Assembly: GCF_027587195.1 (NCBI RefSeq)
Contig: NZ_JAPDDP010000044.1
Location: 1-64,000, forward strand
Length of the DNA stretch: 64,000 nucleotides
From: Solirubrobacter phytolaccae
GTDB lineage: Bacteria > Actinomycetota > Thermoleophilia > Solirubrobacterales > Solirubrobacteraceae
Direction: 5' to 3'
In this document: in pieces, positions 25,569 to 34,493 of the stretch
How positions within the stretch are numbered: position 1 is the stretch's first letter
Layout: each line of letters opens with the position of its first letter
The notes under the pieces: generated by a model
The model's input: only the letters and a program-made list of their open reading frames with translations
Databases searched by the model: none
What the model was told of the DNA's origin: nothing
Made by a program: the position numbers and the translations under genes

Positions 25569-26381
25569 CTAGTCCGTGCGCGGCGCCACGATGTTGCCTG
25601 TCGGTGACAGCGCCGCGAGGATCTCGTCGAGCGCGGTCGCGAACGCGGCTGGACGCTCCATCATCGGGATGTGGCCCGCGCGCGGGACGATCGTGATCGG
25701 CGCGTCCGGCCGGAGACGGCGCAGCGTCTCGAGCCCACGCGCGGGGATGATCCGGTCGCGCTCGCCCCAGATCGCGCCAACGGGCGGCCGGAGCTGCGCG
25801 AGCCGCTGCCTGAGGTCGGCGGACGCCGCGGTGCGCAGCGCCGCTTGGATGCGGGTCGCGCCGGTCGAGGCTTGGAGCATCGCGCGCACCTCGGCGGGCG
25901 GGAGCGACGCGGGGTCCGCCGTGCCCGGCGACATCAGCAGCCGCCGGCCCCAGGGGAGGTCCGCCAGCGGCGCGCCGACCCGCCGCAGCGGAATCGCTCG
26001 CTCCGCCGCGAGCCCGAACGCGCGCGCCGCCGGCCCGGGCATCCGCCGCAGGCCCGCGGGCGCGACGAGCACGAGCCGCCGGACCCGCTCCGGACAGCGG
26101 TCGGCGAGCGCGATCGCGACCGCCCCGCCGAGCGAGTGCCCGACCAGGTCGAATGGGCGCTCCAGGTGAGCGAGCCCGTCGGCGATCGCCGCGGCGACGG
26201 CATCGAGCTCGAACCCCGGCCCGACCGGCGCCGACGCCCCGAACCCGGGCACGTCGAGCGCGACCACCGAGCGCTCACTCAGGAGCAGCGGCACGACCCG
26301 CCGCCAGATCACTCGCGTCGTCGCGAGCCCGTGCACCAGCACGAGCGGCTCGCCGTTCCCATGGGTGTCGAACGCGAGCAT
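25569..26381 (-). CDS. Alpha/beta hydrolase
   Basis: 270 residues from the ATG at 26381; the frame extends into the tRNA-Cys gene, which cannot be coding. Motifs: LVLVHGLATTRVIW (oxyanion), DLVGHSLGGAVAIALA (nucleophile Ser), WGERDRIIP (acid) and RAGHIPMMERP (His). This pattern is typical of esterases and C-C hydrolases with a broad substrate range. It is cytoplasmic and the first of two hydrolase genes on this strand. Confidence 0.85.
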   Translation of the reverse strand: MLAFDTHGNGEPLVLVHGLATTRVIWRRVVPLLLSERSVVALDVPGFGASAPVGPGFELDAVAAAIADGLAHLERPFDLVGHSLGGAVAIALADRCPERVRRLVLVAPAGLRRMPGPAARAFGLAAERAIPLRRVGAPLADLPWGRRLLMSPGTADPASLPPAEVRAMLQASTGATRIQAALRTAASADLRQRLAQLRPPVGAIWGERDRIIPARGLETLRRLRPDAPITIVPRAGHIPMMERPAAFATALDEILAALSPTGNIVAPRTD

Positions 26382-26395
26382 CGACAGACGTTTAG

Positions 26396-26466
26396 AGGCG
26401 CCGACCAGAATCGAACTGGTGTACACGGCTTTGCAGGCCGCTGCGTAGCCACTCCGCCACGGCGCC
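26396..26466 (-). tRNA. tRNA-Cys (anticodon GCA)
   Basis: The 71-base minus-strand cloverleaf has acceptor GGCGCCG with CGGCGCC, a compact D-arm, anticodon stem GCGGC/GCCGT around loop CTGCAAA (anticodon GCA), and T-arm CCAGTTCGATTCTGG. The discriminator T is the expected identity base for cysteine. CCA is not encoded. Confidence 0.95.
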
Positions 26467-26480
26467 GGAGTGAGCGGATG

Positions 26481-26486
26481 ATCTTA
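26481..26486 (-). promoter_or_regulatory. -10 element of tRNA-Cys
   Basis: TAAGAT on the minus strand (context GGCTAAGAT) ends 14 bases before the tRNA 5' end, the same distance as for the other two tRNAs here. Confidence 0.5.
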
Positions 26487-26513
26487 GCCCCTCGAAATCG
26501 CGAGCGTCGTTGC

Positions 26514-26519
26514 TACTCT
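26514..26519 (+). promoter_or_regulatory. -10 element of tRNA-Val
   Basis: TACTCT preceded by TGC (an extended -10 form) ends 14 bases before the mature tRNA-Val 5' end. Confidence 0.5.
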
Positions 26520-26533
26520 TTCCGCCCGTCGTG

Positions 26534-26607
26534 GGGCGATTAGCTCAGTTGGTTAGAGCGCACGCTTGACATGCGTGAGGTCACTGGTTCGAATCCAGTA
26601 TCGCCCA
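26534..26607 (+). tRNA. tRNA-Val (anticodon GAC)
   Basis: The 74-base cloverleaf has acceptor GGGCGAT with ATCGCCC, D-arm GCTCAGTTGG, anticodon stem CACGC/GCGTG around loop TTGACAT (anticodon GAC), T-arm CTGGTTCGAATCCAG and discriminator A. CCA is not encoded. It decodes GTC and GTT. Confidence 0.95.
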
Positions 26608-26612
26608 CTTCC

Positions 26613-26636
26613 GAAGGCCCGCCGAAGCGGGCCTTC
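26613..26636. terminator. Terminator between tRNA-Val and secreted-protein gene
   Basis: GAAGGCCCGC (26613-26622) pairs with GCGGGCCTTC (26627-26636) over a CGAA tetraloop, followed by a T-rich tail (TTCGTTTC). It ends the tRNA-Val transcript and may also serve the convergent gene. Confidence 0.8.
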
Positions 26637-26653
26637 TTCGTTTCTGACGCGCT

Positions 26654-28765
26654 TCAGCCGAGCTCGACGGCCTGCGGCAGCCCGAAGGTCGGGAACGTCT
26701 TCGGATTGCTCGTGCTGCGCTGGACGCGCGTGCTGACGCGGTAGATCGCGGCCGGGGCACCCGCGGGGACGGCCACGGTCGCGGTGAAGGCGCCGCGGGC
26801 GTCCGGCTTCACACGCGCGACCGGTGTCTCCGCGCCGCCGCAGGTGAGCTGCTGGGTAATCACGATCTGCGCACGCGGGCGCGCGAACGGGGCGACGACC
26901 CGGCCACGCAGGCGGACGCTGCCCGCGCGCACGACCGGCGGCTCGACCACGACGCGGCGCGTGAGCTTGAGCTCCGGCGAGCGCTGGCGGCCGACGCGCG
27001 CCGAGTAGCGGGCGCGGGTCGTGCCTCGGTGGGCCTTGGGCGGCAGCGGCGCGGTGGTCGAGAACGAGCCGTCCGCGGCGATCGTGGTCTTCGCCACCTG
27101 GCGGCCGTCCGCGTAGTGCAGGCCGACGGTCTGGCCGGCGAGGGCCGTGTCCGCCGCGCCGACGAGCGTCACGCGCCCGCTGCGCTCCAGCACGTTGAGC
27201 AGGACGAGCGGGCGCTGGGAGCACGCGCGCGTGAGGTCCACCTTCGGCGGCGCCGGGACGACGACCGGGCCCGGACCCGGCAGCGGTGTCGGGTCCGGGC
27301 CCGGCGTGGGCTCGGGGAGGGCGAGAGCGACGCCGCGCTCCGTCGTCGTGCTCGAGCTGAGCGCCACCGGCAGCCCCATCGTGGCGCCCTTGTAGGTCGT
27401 GTCCGCAGTGTTGGTGATCGCCGTCTCGCCGGCCCCGACCTTCACCTGGAAGCGGGCGGTGTACGTCCCGCCCGAGGCGATGGCGGGGGCGGCGAAGCGG
27501 ACGGTGTCCGCCGCCGCGTCGAACGTGGCGGTGCCGGCCGCCGGCGTGATCGACGCGGAGCCGGGCACGTAGGTCGTGCCGGCTGGGATCCGGTCGGCGA
27601 CGGCGAGGTCGACCGCCCCGTCCTGGCCGCCGTTGCTGCCCGTGACCTCGTAGGTCAGGACGTCGCCGGGCACGGCCTTCCCGCCGGTGCTGTCGGTGAC
27701 GGTCATGGTCTGGGTGACGTCCGGCATGTGGAGCTCGGTCGCGAACGTGACGACCGCGGGCAGGTACACGTCGCCGAACGTGGTCAGCCGGACACGCGCC
27801 GCGGTGGCGTCGTTGCCCAGCGCGCCGGTCGCGTCGATCAGGTCGGCGTCCATGCCGAGCGTGTTCGAATGGCCCGGCTCGCGGCCCGCGACCTCGATGC
27901 CGCCCGTCGAGACCGTCGAGTTGAAGAGGTTGGTCGCCGGGTTCGTCGCGTTCGCCAACGGCTGGAACGTCGGGACGGCCGGGCCGCCGGTGACGTCCGC
28001 GATCGCCGCTCCGTCGCCGGCGACGCCGCGGTCGCCCTCGTAGGTGATGAACCCGACGGTCGTGCGGACCGGCCCGGTCTTCGGCGTCTGGAACCCGGTC
28101 ACGTCGATGTCGCGCGGCGGGTCACCCTCGTTCACCGTCCGCAGGCCGTCGAACACCGTCAGGTTGCGTGCAGGCTCGGTCCCGAGGCCGTACGCGACGA
28201 CCAGTGCCCAGCCGGCGGCCTTGCCGGTGCCCGTGACTCCGGGGATGTCAGCGACCGTGTAGCGGCCCCCGCCGCCCGCCGCGACCGCCGCGGTCACGTC
28301 CGCGATCCCCTGGTAGTAGCCGTAGGTCGACAGGTCGTACGGCTTCGTGGGGCTCACGGCGACGTTCGCCGCGGGCGTGACGAGCCGCACCGTCGAACCC
28401 GCCGGCGGTGCCTCGCCCGCGCCGAACCAGTACAGCCGCGCGGACAGCACGCTCGCGCCGGCCGGCAGCGCGAGCTGCGCCGAGGAGGAGTTGGTGAACG
28501 GCGGCGTCGCGCCGACGAACAGCTCCTCGAACCAATCGTTGTTGATGCTCCAGTCGGGGGCGGCCCCGGTGAACGTCGCCGGCGCGGTGCGCGCGACCGC
28601 GCACTCCGCGGACTCCGGGCACGTCATCTGCGAGTTCGCCGCGATCGCGATGTTGCCCCGCACGTTCTGGCTGAACGCGACGCTGAACTCGCGGTCGGCG
28701 TGCGCCATCGGCGCGCCGATCAGCAGCAGTACGGCAGCGAGCAGCAGGCTTCCACAGCGCATCAT
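26654..28765 (-). CDS. Large secreted protein with DUF11-like domain
   Basis: About 703 residues from the ATG at 28765, which has AAGGA about 8 bases upstream. The Sec signal peptide is MMRCGSLLLAAVLLLIG, ending near AHA. Residues to about 370 form a beta-rich domain with YWFGAGEAPPAGSTVRL and WALVVAYGLGTEPARNL, as in isopeptide-forming surface proteins. A DUF11-type Ig-like unit follows (GDVLTYEVTGSNGGQDGAVD), then a Pro-rich linker and a C-terminal beta region. No LPxTG or membrane anchor is visible, so it may be released or held non-covalently. Role unknown; probably envelope structure or adhesion. Confidence 0.75.
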   Translation of the reverse strand: MMRCGSLLLAAVLLLIGAPMAHADREFSVAFSQNVRGNIAIAANSQMTCPESAECAVARTAPATFTGAAPDWSINNDWFEELFVGATPPFTNSSSAQLALPAGASVLSARLYWFGAGEAPPAGSTVRLVTPAANVAVSPTKPYDLSTYGYYQGIADVTAAVAAGGGGRYTVADIPGVTGTGKAAGWALVVAYGLGTEPARNLTVFDGLRTVNEGDPPRDIDVTGFQTPKTGPVRTTVGFITYEGDRGVAGDGAAIADVTGGPAVPTFQPLANATNPATNLFNSTVSTGGIEVAGREPGHSNTLGMDADLIDATGALGNDATAARVRLTTFGDVYLPAVVTFATELHMPDVTQTMTVTDSTGGKAVPGDVLTYEVTGSNGGQDGAVDLAVADRIPAGTTYVPGSASITPAAGTATFDAAADTVRFAAPAIASGGTYTARFQVKVGAGETAITNTADTTYKGATMGLPVALSSSTTTERGVALALPEPTPGPDPTPLPGPGPVVVPAPPKVDLTRACSQRPLVLLNVLERSGRVTLVGAADTALAGQTVGLHYADGRQVAKTTIAADGSFSTTAPLPPKAHRGTTRARYSARVGRQRSPELKLTRRVVVEPPVVRAGSVRLRGRVVAPFARPRAQIVITQQLTCGGAETPVARVKPDARGAFTATVAVPAGAPAAIYRVSTRVQRSTSNPKTFPTFGLPQAVELG

Positions 28766-28848
28766 CGGGCAGGTCCTTGTCGGATTTCGAACACCTTGAG
28801 GCGGCGCGAGAATACCCGAGCGGACCCGTCGGTCCGGACGCACCGGGG

Positions 28849-28854
28849 TACGCT
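28849..28854 (+). promoter_or_regulatory. -10 element for leaderless small gene
   Basis: TACGCT ends 6 bases before the GTG at 28861 and there is no ribosome-binding site, the same layout as ftsH and thrS. Confidence 0.4.
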
Positions 28855-28860
28855 CCGCGC

Positions 28861-29100
28861 GTGGACGCGTGGCCCGATTCGACGTGCGAGTGCCATACGG
28901 GGGCCGAAGCCGCGGGCGGCGAGCGGTCCGACGCCGGGGTCGTGTGCCTGGTCTGCGAGTACCCCTGCAACCTCCTCGCGTGCGTGGAGGGCAATCGCCG
29001 TGACGCTGCGGACGTGGGCGAGTCGCTGATCGAGGGCAGCGCGAGCGCGATGTGGCTCCCGACGCCGAAGAGCCGCAGCGAGCTGCCCCGCGCGGACTGA
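28861..29100 (+). CDS. Small Cys-rich hypothetical protein
   Basis: A 79-residue protein starting at GTG 28861. Six cysteines occur in two groups: CECH near residue 9, and VCLVCEYPCNLLACVE near 30-45. The spacing suggests a metal site or disulfides. There is no signal peptide and no recognised family. The TACGCT hexamer 6 bases before GTG supports a leaderless transcript. It stands alone between two minus-strand genes. The coding call rests on the promoter layout and the length of the open frame, so it is only moderately sure. Confidence 0.5.
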   Translation: MDAWPDSTCECHTGAEAAGGERSDAGVVCLVCEYPCNLLACVEGNRRDAADVGESLIEGSASAMWLPTPKSRSELPRAD

Positions 29101-29103
29101 AGG

Positions 29104-29946
29104 TCAGTCCAGGAACGACAGGACGGTGTCCGTGAACGCCTTCGGCGCCTCCTCGGGGACCCAGTGGGCGGTGCCGGGGATGATCCGGTCAGTGACGTCG
29201 TCGGCGACCTCGCGCAGCATCTCGGCCATCAGCGGGCCGGTGGTCGACCGCTCCCCGCCGACGGCCAGGACGGGCACGGCGAGCTTGCCGTTGGCCTCGA
29301 GCGCGGCGCGGTTGTCGCGCGCGTCCTGCTCGAACGCGCGGTAGACCTCGAAGCCGGCGCGCATCGCTCCCGGGGCGGAGTAGGCGGCCGCGTACACGTC
29401 GATGTCGGTCGCCGACGGGTCCGTCGTGCGGGCGTCGAAGAAGTACTGCAGGTACTGGCGCTCGCGGCCCTGGACGAGCAGCTCCGGCAGGTCACGGGCG
29501 CCGTGGAAGGCGAAGTGCCAGACGCGCGGGTCGCTGCGCAGGCGGTCGAACACCGCCGTGCCGGGGATCGGCGCGTCGACGAGCACGAGCTGCGAGAGCT
29601 CGTCGCGGAATCGCTGCGCGTAGGCGTAGGCGACCATCAGGCCGATGTCGTGGCCGGCCAGCGCAATCGGCCCGTCGATGCGCAGCGTCTCGCGGACGAG
29701 GTGCCGGATGTCGCCGGCCATCGTGCGCTTGTCGTAGCCGCCCGCGGGCTTCCAGGAGTTCCCGGCGCCGCGGTAATCCGGCGCGACGACCCGGAAGCCG
29801 GCCTCGGCGAAGGCGCCGATCACGTGGTGCCATTCCCACCACGTCTGCGGGAAGCCGTGGAGCAGGACGAGGGTGCGGGGTCCGTCGCCGGCGGTCACGT
29901 AGTGCAGCCGCAGGCCGGGCTCGATGTCGGCCATGTCGTGCTTCAT
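29104..29946 (-). CDS. Epoxide hydrolase-like alpha/beta hydrolase
   Basis: A 280-residue alpha/beta hydrolase of the epoxide hydrolase/haloalkane dehalogenase group. HGFPQTWWEWH carries the HGxP oxyanion motif. The nucleophile is the Asp in LAGHDIGLMVAYAYA, not a Ser, which points to ester-intermediate hydrolysis of epoxides or halides. The catalytic His lies in GTAHWVPEEAPKAF. The cap domain holds aromatic residues (LQYFF, DVYAAAY) that could polarise an epoxide. Cytoplasmic and monocistronic. The substrate is not known, and fluoroacetate dehalogenase-type activity cannot be excluded. Confidence 0.85.
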   Translation of the reverse strand: MKHDMADIEPGLRLHYVTAGDGPRTLVLLHGFPQTWWEWHHVIGAFAEAGFRVVAPDYRGAGNSWKPAGGYDKRTMAGDIRHLVRETLRIDGPIALAGHDIGLMVAYAYAQRFRDELSQLVLVDAPIPGTAVFDRLRSDPRVWHFAFHGARDLPELLVQGRERQYLQYFFDARTTDPSATDIDVYAAAYSAPGAMRAGFEVYRAFEQDARDNRAALEANGKLAVPVLAVGGERSTTGPLMAEMLREVADDVTDRIIPGTAHWVPEEAPKAFTDTVLSFLD

Positions 29947-30032
29947 GGCGCGGCAGTCTCGAACTCGCGTGCCAGAAGCGCAAATGACGCTTCGTCACCC
30001 ACCGCATCAGCGCCGCTTATGCATGCGTCGGC

Positions 30033-30063
30033 GTGAGGCCGCGGCACAGGGCCGCGGCCTCAC
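30033..30063 (-). terminator. Strong hairpin after secreted hydrolase gene
   Basis: GTGAGGCCGCGG (30033-30044) pairs perfectly with CCGCGGCCTCAC (30052-30063), 10 bases past the stop of the minus-strand gene ending at 30074. There is no T-run. Confidence 0.55.
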
Positions 30064-30073
30064 TCGCGACGTC

Positions 30074-32149
30074 CTACGGGTTGGTGGTGGACAGCGTGAA
30101 CGTCACCGTCTTCGAGTAGGAGCCGGTGCGCAGCGCGTCGGTCCGCTTGACGAGCTGCTTGAACGTGGCCACGACCTTCTCGTTGGCGGTCGGAGCGGTC
30201 CAGGCGGTCTTCGCCAGCTCGATGCGGAGCGGCTCGGGCAGCAAGAACGCGCCGTTGGTGAGGAAGCCCGGGGCGGAGACGGACAGGGCGGCGTCGCCGG
30301 CCGAGCTCGTGACCGTGAGGTCGGTGGTCGCCGTGTAGTCCCTGTCGATGCCCGGCGTGAACGCGCCGAAGCTGGCCGGGGCGCCGAGCGAGAGCGCCAG
30401 CGTGGCCGGCACGGCACCGCCGACGGTGCCGGTCGTCGAGGTGGACGTCGGGTTGTTGATGGACGCCTGCAGCAGGGCGATGACCGCGCGCGCCTGGCGC
30501 AGAACGGCGTCACGCGCGGCGGGGTCGGCGGTCAACCGGGACGTCGCCTGGGAGGCGACGTCCTCGAGGAAGAAGATCGCCGTGTACTTGTCGCCGGCCG
30601 TGCCGTAGGCCTCGGCCTGGGCAGCGGACGCCTTCAGGCGCGTGCCCGTGGCCGCGTCGATGCGGGTGCCGTAGTCGTTGACGAGGTCACGGATGTCCGT
30701 GTACCAGGCGGGATCGCGCGTGAAGTCCTTGACGATGTAGCCCTTGGCGGCGTTGCTGAGCGTCGTCGCGACGACCTTGTCGACATAGGACTGCACGGTC
30801 GGGTAGAGCGTGGCGAGCTGGGCGTCGGTCATCGGCAGCGAGCTGCCGTCCAGCGCGCAGAAGCCGCCGCCGCTGTTGGTGCCGGAGTTGATGCGGATCG
30901 CCGCCTCCTGCTGGGACAGGCGGATGCCGCCCTGGGCGAGGCCGTAGCTGTCACGCGTGATCGCGCCGCCCGCCGGGGTGGCGGTGGTGATCACCGGCGC
31001 CGACGGAGGCTGGATGCCGTAGGCGACCCAGCGGAACGTGTGGTCGGTGAGGGCGTTCTGGACCATGTGCTGCGGGATCCGCGAGAGGGACGGCAGCGTG
31101 CACGTCTGCGGCTCGCCCGGGTAGCCGCCGGGGTAGGTGCCCTGGTCGCGCTTGCGCAGCGGACCGTAGTCGGTGATCAGCTTCCAGTCGCCGTGCGAGG
31201 CGCCCGCGACCTCCCAGTTGCGGAACGTCGGCGAGTCGGCCGCGCGGGCGGCGTTGGCGATGCCGAAGGAGATGTCGCCCTCGGAGTTGATCCGGAAGAT
31301 CGGGGTCGGCAGGTCGGTGCGCATCACGCCGCCGCCGCCGTGCAGGATGAACGCGTCGAGGATGTTCGAGAGCGGCTGGACCGAGTTCGCGTACGTGCGC
31401 AGACGGCCCGCGGACTGCGAGTGGCCGGTCGCGATCACGTACTCGGGCGCGGCGAGCGAGCCGAGCGGGTCCAGGCCGGCCGGCGAGCGGACGGCCTTGA
31501 CCGCCTGCGAGAACACGTCGTAGGACAGCGAGTCGTCGGTGATCGTGTTGTTGGCGGTGACGTCCAGCGCGCCGTAGCGCGACGGGCTCCACAGCTTCAG
31601 GCCGGTCGCCGAGTGCAGGCCGACACGCTGGGCGGAGACGCCGACCCACACATAGCCCTGCTGGATCAGGTGCTCGTGCGTCTGGAACCAGTCGACCTCC
31701 TGATCCCAGCTGTTGCTCACGTTGGTCCACTCGGCGATCACGATGCCGTTGAACTTCGCGGGCGCGGTGGGGCGGCGCACGACGATGCGGGTGCTGTACG
31801 GGTGCCCGGTGGAAGTGACCGTGGCGTTGGTGGTGCCGTTGGCGTTGTAGCGGGTCGCCTGACCGGAGATGAAGTACTCCTCCTCGACGTAGCCCGCCTT
31901 CGCGAGATCCACGTCGGACGCCAGGAACGGGTAGCCGCGGGCGGCGTCACCGACCGGCGACGTACGCGCCACCGGCCCGGTGACCGCCGGAGCCGGGACG
32001 CTCGCGCCGGTCGCCGTCGACGGGCGCGGGGCCTCGCCGTTGGGACCGGGTGGGACGGCGACCGCCGGAGCGGCGAAGCCGACGGATGCAGCGAGAGCGG
32101 CCACGAGGGCCGCACCGCGCAGGCGCCGCTGGACAGGGCGTGCGGACAA
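30074..32149 (-). CDS. Secreted alpha/beta hydrolase-domain protein
   Basis: A 691-residue protein from a TTG start behind GAGGTGGAG. A Sec signal peptide with RRLRGAALVAALAASVGF is cleaved near AVA. The mature protein belongs to the alpha/beta hydrolase domain family that has AEWTNVSNSWDQE early and the nucleophile elbow ATGHSQSAGRLRTY, followed by ILHGGGG. The acid and His are not identified with certainty. A helical region of about 200 residues and a beta-rich C-terminal segment complete the protein. It is probably an exported esterase of unknown substrate. The adjacent 182-base gap (32150-32331) shows only an AT-rich minus-strand patch that may hold its promoter. Confidence 0.75.
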   Translation of the reverse strand: MSARPVQRRLRGAALVAALAASVGFAAPAVAVPPGPNGEAPRPSTATGASVPAPAVTGPVARTSPVGDAARGYPFLASDVDLAKAGYVEEEYFISGQATRYNANGTTNATVTSTGHPYSTRIVVRRPTAPAKFNGIVIAEWTNVSNSWDQEVDWFQTHEHLIQQGYVWVGVSAQRVGLHSATGLKLWSPSRYGALDVTANNTITDDSLSYDVFSQAVKAVRSPAGLDPLGSLAAPEYVIATGHSQSAGRLRTYANSVQPLSNILDAFILHGGGGVMRTDLPTPIFRINSEGDISFGIANAARAADSPTFRNWEVAGASHGDWKLITDYGPLRKRDQGTYPGGYPGEPQTCTLPSLSRIPQHMVQNALTDHTFRWVAYGIQPPSAPVITTATPAGGAITRDSYGLAQGGIRLSQQEAAIRINSGTNSGGGFCALDGSSLPMTDAQLATLYPTVQSYVDKVVATTLSNAAKGYIVKDFTRDPAWYTDIRDLVNDYGTRIDAATGTRLKASAAQAEAYGTAGDKYTAIFFLEDVASQATSRLTADPAARDAVLRQARAVIALLQASINNPTSTSTTGTVGGAVPATLALSLGAPASFGAFTPGIDRDYTATTDLTVTSSAGDAALSVSAPGFLTNGAFLLPEPLRIELAKTAWTAPTANEKVVATFKQLVKRTDALRTGSYSKTVTFTLSTTNP

Positions 32150-32331
32150 AACTCCACCTCAGAAGTTGGGAACCGGCGGTTTTGACGACTCCACGCCAAA
32201 ACCTGAGCCGCATTATTTCCGCGCCTGGTTACACGTGTCAAGCGGGGCTCGCGCCACAGCGAAGTCGGCGCTACGACCCTTGTCCGCGGGGGCTTGACGC
32301 TCGCCCGCGCGGGCTCCACGCTGGGTCGTCG

Positions 32332-33036
32332 ATGCAGGAGCAGGAGACGCCGGCCTTCGTGGCCACGATCGCCGGAGCGCCGGTCGCCACGCCGGCGCCG
32401 GTGCCCGTGCCGGCGTTCGCGCCGACCGCGGAGCAGCGCGTCGTCACCGCGCCGACCGCGGAGCAGTCGGCCGTGACCGCACCGCCGCCGCGGCGGCGGC
32501 CACGCGCACGTGGACGGCGCTCTCGTCCGCGGCGCGTGATGACGCGGGTGTTGCTCGCGGGGATCGTCGTCGCGTTCGCGGTGTACGCCGTCGGGACCGG
32601 CAGCAACCTGGTCCAGCGGCTGCGCGACGGGGCGAGCGTGCGCACCGTCCCGGCCGACGGCCGCTCGTTGTTGCGGGCCGTCGCGCTCGAGCGCGCGCTG
32701 CAGGCGCTGCCGCCGGCCGCTCAGGTCGAATCGCTGCGCGTCAGCGCCGACCGCCTGGAGGCGCGCGTCGCCGTCGGCAACCGCGTCCGGCTCGTGCGCG
32801 TCACGGAACGCGGCTGGGTGGCCGAGACGCCGTCGACGAGCGCGCCGACCGGCGCCCGCGTGCGGATCGACCCCCGCGCGCCCGCGCGGCTGATCCGGAC
32901 GGTCACGCGCCGCACCGGCCGCAGCCCGGCGCGGGTCGCCCACGTGACGCTCGAGACGGCCCGCTGGCAGCTGGTGTTCAAGGACGGCGCGCAGTTCTCG
33001 GCGAACGTGCACGGCCGGGACGTCCGCCGCGGCTGA
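32332..33036 (+). CDS. Single-pass membrane protein of unknown function
   Basis: 234 residues from ATG 32332. The first 70 residues are Pro/Ala-rich and then strongly basic (RRRPRARGRRSRPRR). One TM helix, about 71-90 (VLLAGIVVAFAVYAVGTGS), is followed by an outside domain of about 145 residues rich in Arg and Val with no known motif. Topology is N-terminus inside. The gene lies alone between divergent and same-strand neighbours. I do not recognise the family. Confidence 0.65.
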   Translation: MQEQETPAFVATIAGAPVATPAPVPVPAFAPTAEQRVVTAPTAEQSAVTAPPPRRRPRARGRRSRPRRVMTRVLLAGIVVAFAVYAVGTGSNLVQRLRDGASVRTVPADGRSLLRAVALERALQALPPAAQVESLRVSADRLEARVAVGNRVRLVRVTERGWVAETPSTSAPTGARVRIDPRAPARLIRTVTRRTGRSPARVAHVTLETARWQLVFKDGAQFSANVHGRDVRRG

Positions 33037-33125
33037 CGGCCCCAGCGCCCTCGCTGCTCGGCTAGGAATCCGGTGCGACGGGTACACACGCGACCGCAGG
33101 GGTCATTCGCAAGGGGAGGTCCATC

Positions 33126-34493
33126 TTGTTGTCGATGCTCGACCGTGAGCGCACGGTCGCTCCGGCGAGCTACCGCCGCTGGCTGATTCCGCCCGCGGCG
33201 CTCGCCGTCCATCTCTCGATCGGCCAGGTATACGCGTTCAGCGTCTTCAAAGAGCCGCTGGTCGAGCACTTCGACACCAAGCTCACGCCGATCAGCGTGA
33301 TCTTCAGCATCGCGATCGTGATGCTCGGGCTCTCGGCCGCGATCGGCGGCACGTGGGTCGAGCGCAGCGGCCCGCGCAAGGCGATGTTCGTGAGCGCGAT
33401 CTGCTGGGCGACCGGCTTCTTCGTGTCCGCGATCGGCGTGGCCACCGACCAGCTGTGGCTCGTCTACCTCGGCTACGGCGTGATCGGCGGCATCGGCCTC
33501 GGCATCGGCTACATCTCGCCGGTCTCGACGCTGATCAAGTGGTTCCCGGACCGGCCGGGCCTGGCGACCGGCCTCGCGATCATGGGCTTCGGCGGCGGCG
33601 CCCTCGTCGCCAGCCCGCTGTCGGACACGCTGCTGACGACCTTCGACGGCAGCATCGCCGCCTCGTTCGTCACGCTCGGCGCGATCTACCTGGTGATGAT
33701 GATGCTCGGCGCGTTCACCGTGCGCCTGCCCGCCGAGGGGTGGAAGCCGGACGGCTGGGAGCCGTCGCAGGCGACCGAGCGCAAGCTCGTCACGCGCGGA
33801 AACGTGACCGCCAACACCGCGATCCGCACGCCCCAGTTCTGGCTGCTGTGGGTGGTGCTGTTCTGCAACGTGACCGCGGGCATCGGCATCCTCGAGCAGG
33901 CGTCGCCGATGATCCAGGACCACTTCGACACCGTCAGCGCGGCGGCCGCGGCGGGCTTCGTCGGCCTGCTGTCGCTGTGCAACATGGCGGGGCGGATCGG
34001 CTGGTCGTCGACCTCCGACGTGATCGGCCGCAAGGCGATCTACGTCGTGTACCTGGGGGTCGGCGCGGCCGCGTACTTCCTGCTCGCCTCCACCGGCACC
34101 GCGTCGATCGCGTGGTTCGTGCTGCTGACCGGCATCATCCTGAGCTTCTACGGCGGCGGCTTCGCGACCGTACCCGCGTACCTGAAGGACCTGTTCGGCA
34201 CGCTGCAGGTCGGCGCGATCCACGGCCGGCTGCTGACCGCGTGGTCGGCGGCGGGCGTCGCCGGGCCGCTGATCGTCAACGCGATCGCCGACTCCGAGAG
34301 CGCCGCCGGCAAGTCCGGCGCGGACCTGTACTCGCTCTCGCTCTACATCATGGTCGGCGTGCTGGTCGTCGGCTTCGTCGCGAACCTGCTGATCCGGCCG
34401 GTCGCCGAGCGCCACATGGAGCCCGAGGAGCACAGCGGCCGCTTCGCCCGCGAACCCGAACCCGCATCCGTCAAGGAAGGAGCCCGCTCATGA
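33126..34493 (+). CDS. OFA-type MFS transporter
   Basis: A 455-residue MFS protein of the oxalate/formate antiporter type, starting at TTG 33126 with AGGGGAGG 6 bases upstream. TM1 has HLSIGQVYAFSVFKEPL and the TM2-3 loop has WVERSGPRKAMF. TM4-5 includes GYGVIGGIGLGIGYISPVST and the motif KWFPDRPGLATGLAIMGFGGGA, which is characteristic of OFA proteins. It probably exchanges or imports small organic acids; the substrate is not fixed by sequence. A 34-residue membrane protein overlaps its end by 4 bp (ATGA). Confidence 0.88.
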   Translation: MLSMLDRERTVAPASYRRWLIPPAALAVHLSIGQVYAFSVFKEPLVEHFDTKLTPISVIFSIAIVMLGLSAAIGGTWVERSGPRKAMFVSAICWATGFFVSAIGVATDQLWLVYLGYGVIGGIGLGIGYISPVSTLIKWFPDRPGLATGLAIMGFGGGALVASPLSDTLLTTFDGSIAASFVTLGAIYLVMMMLGAFTVRLPAEGWKPDGWEPSQATERKLVTRGNVTANTAIRTPQFWLLWVVLFCNVTAGIGILEQASPMIQDHFDTVSAAAAAGFVGLLSLCNMAGRIGWSSTSDVIGRKAIYVVYLGVGAAAYFLLASTGTASIAWFVLLTGIILSFYGGGFATVPAYLKDLFGTLQVGAIHGRLLTAWSAAGVAGPLIVNAIADSESAAGKSGADLYSLSLYIMVGVLVVGFVANLLIRPVAERHMEPEEHSGRFAREPEPASVKEGARS

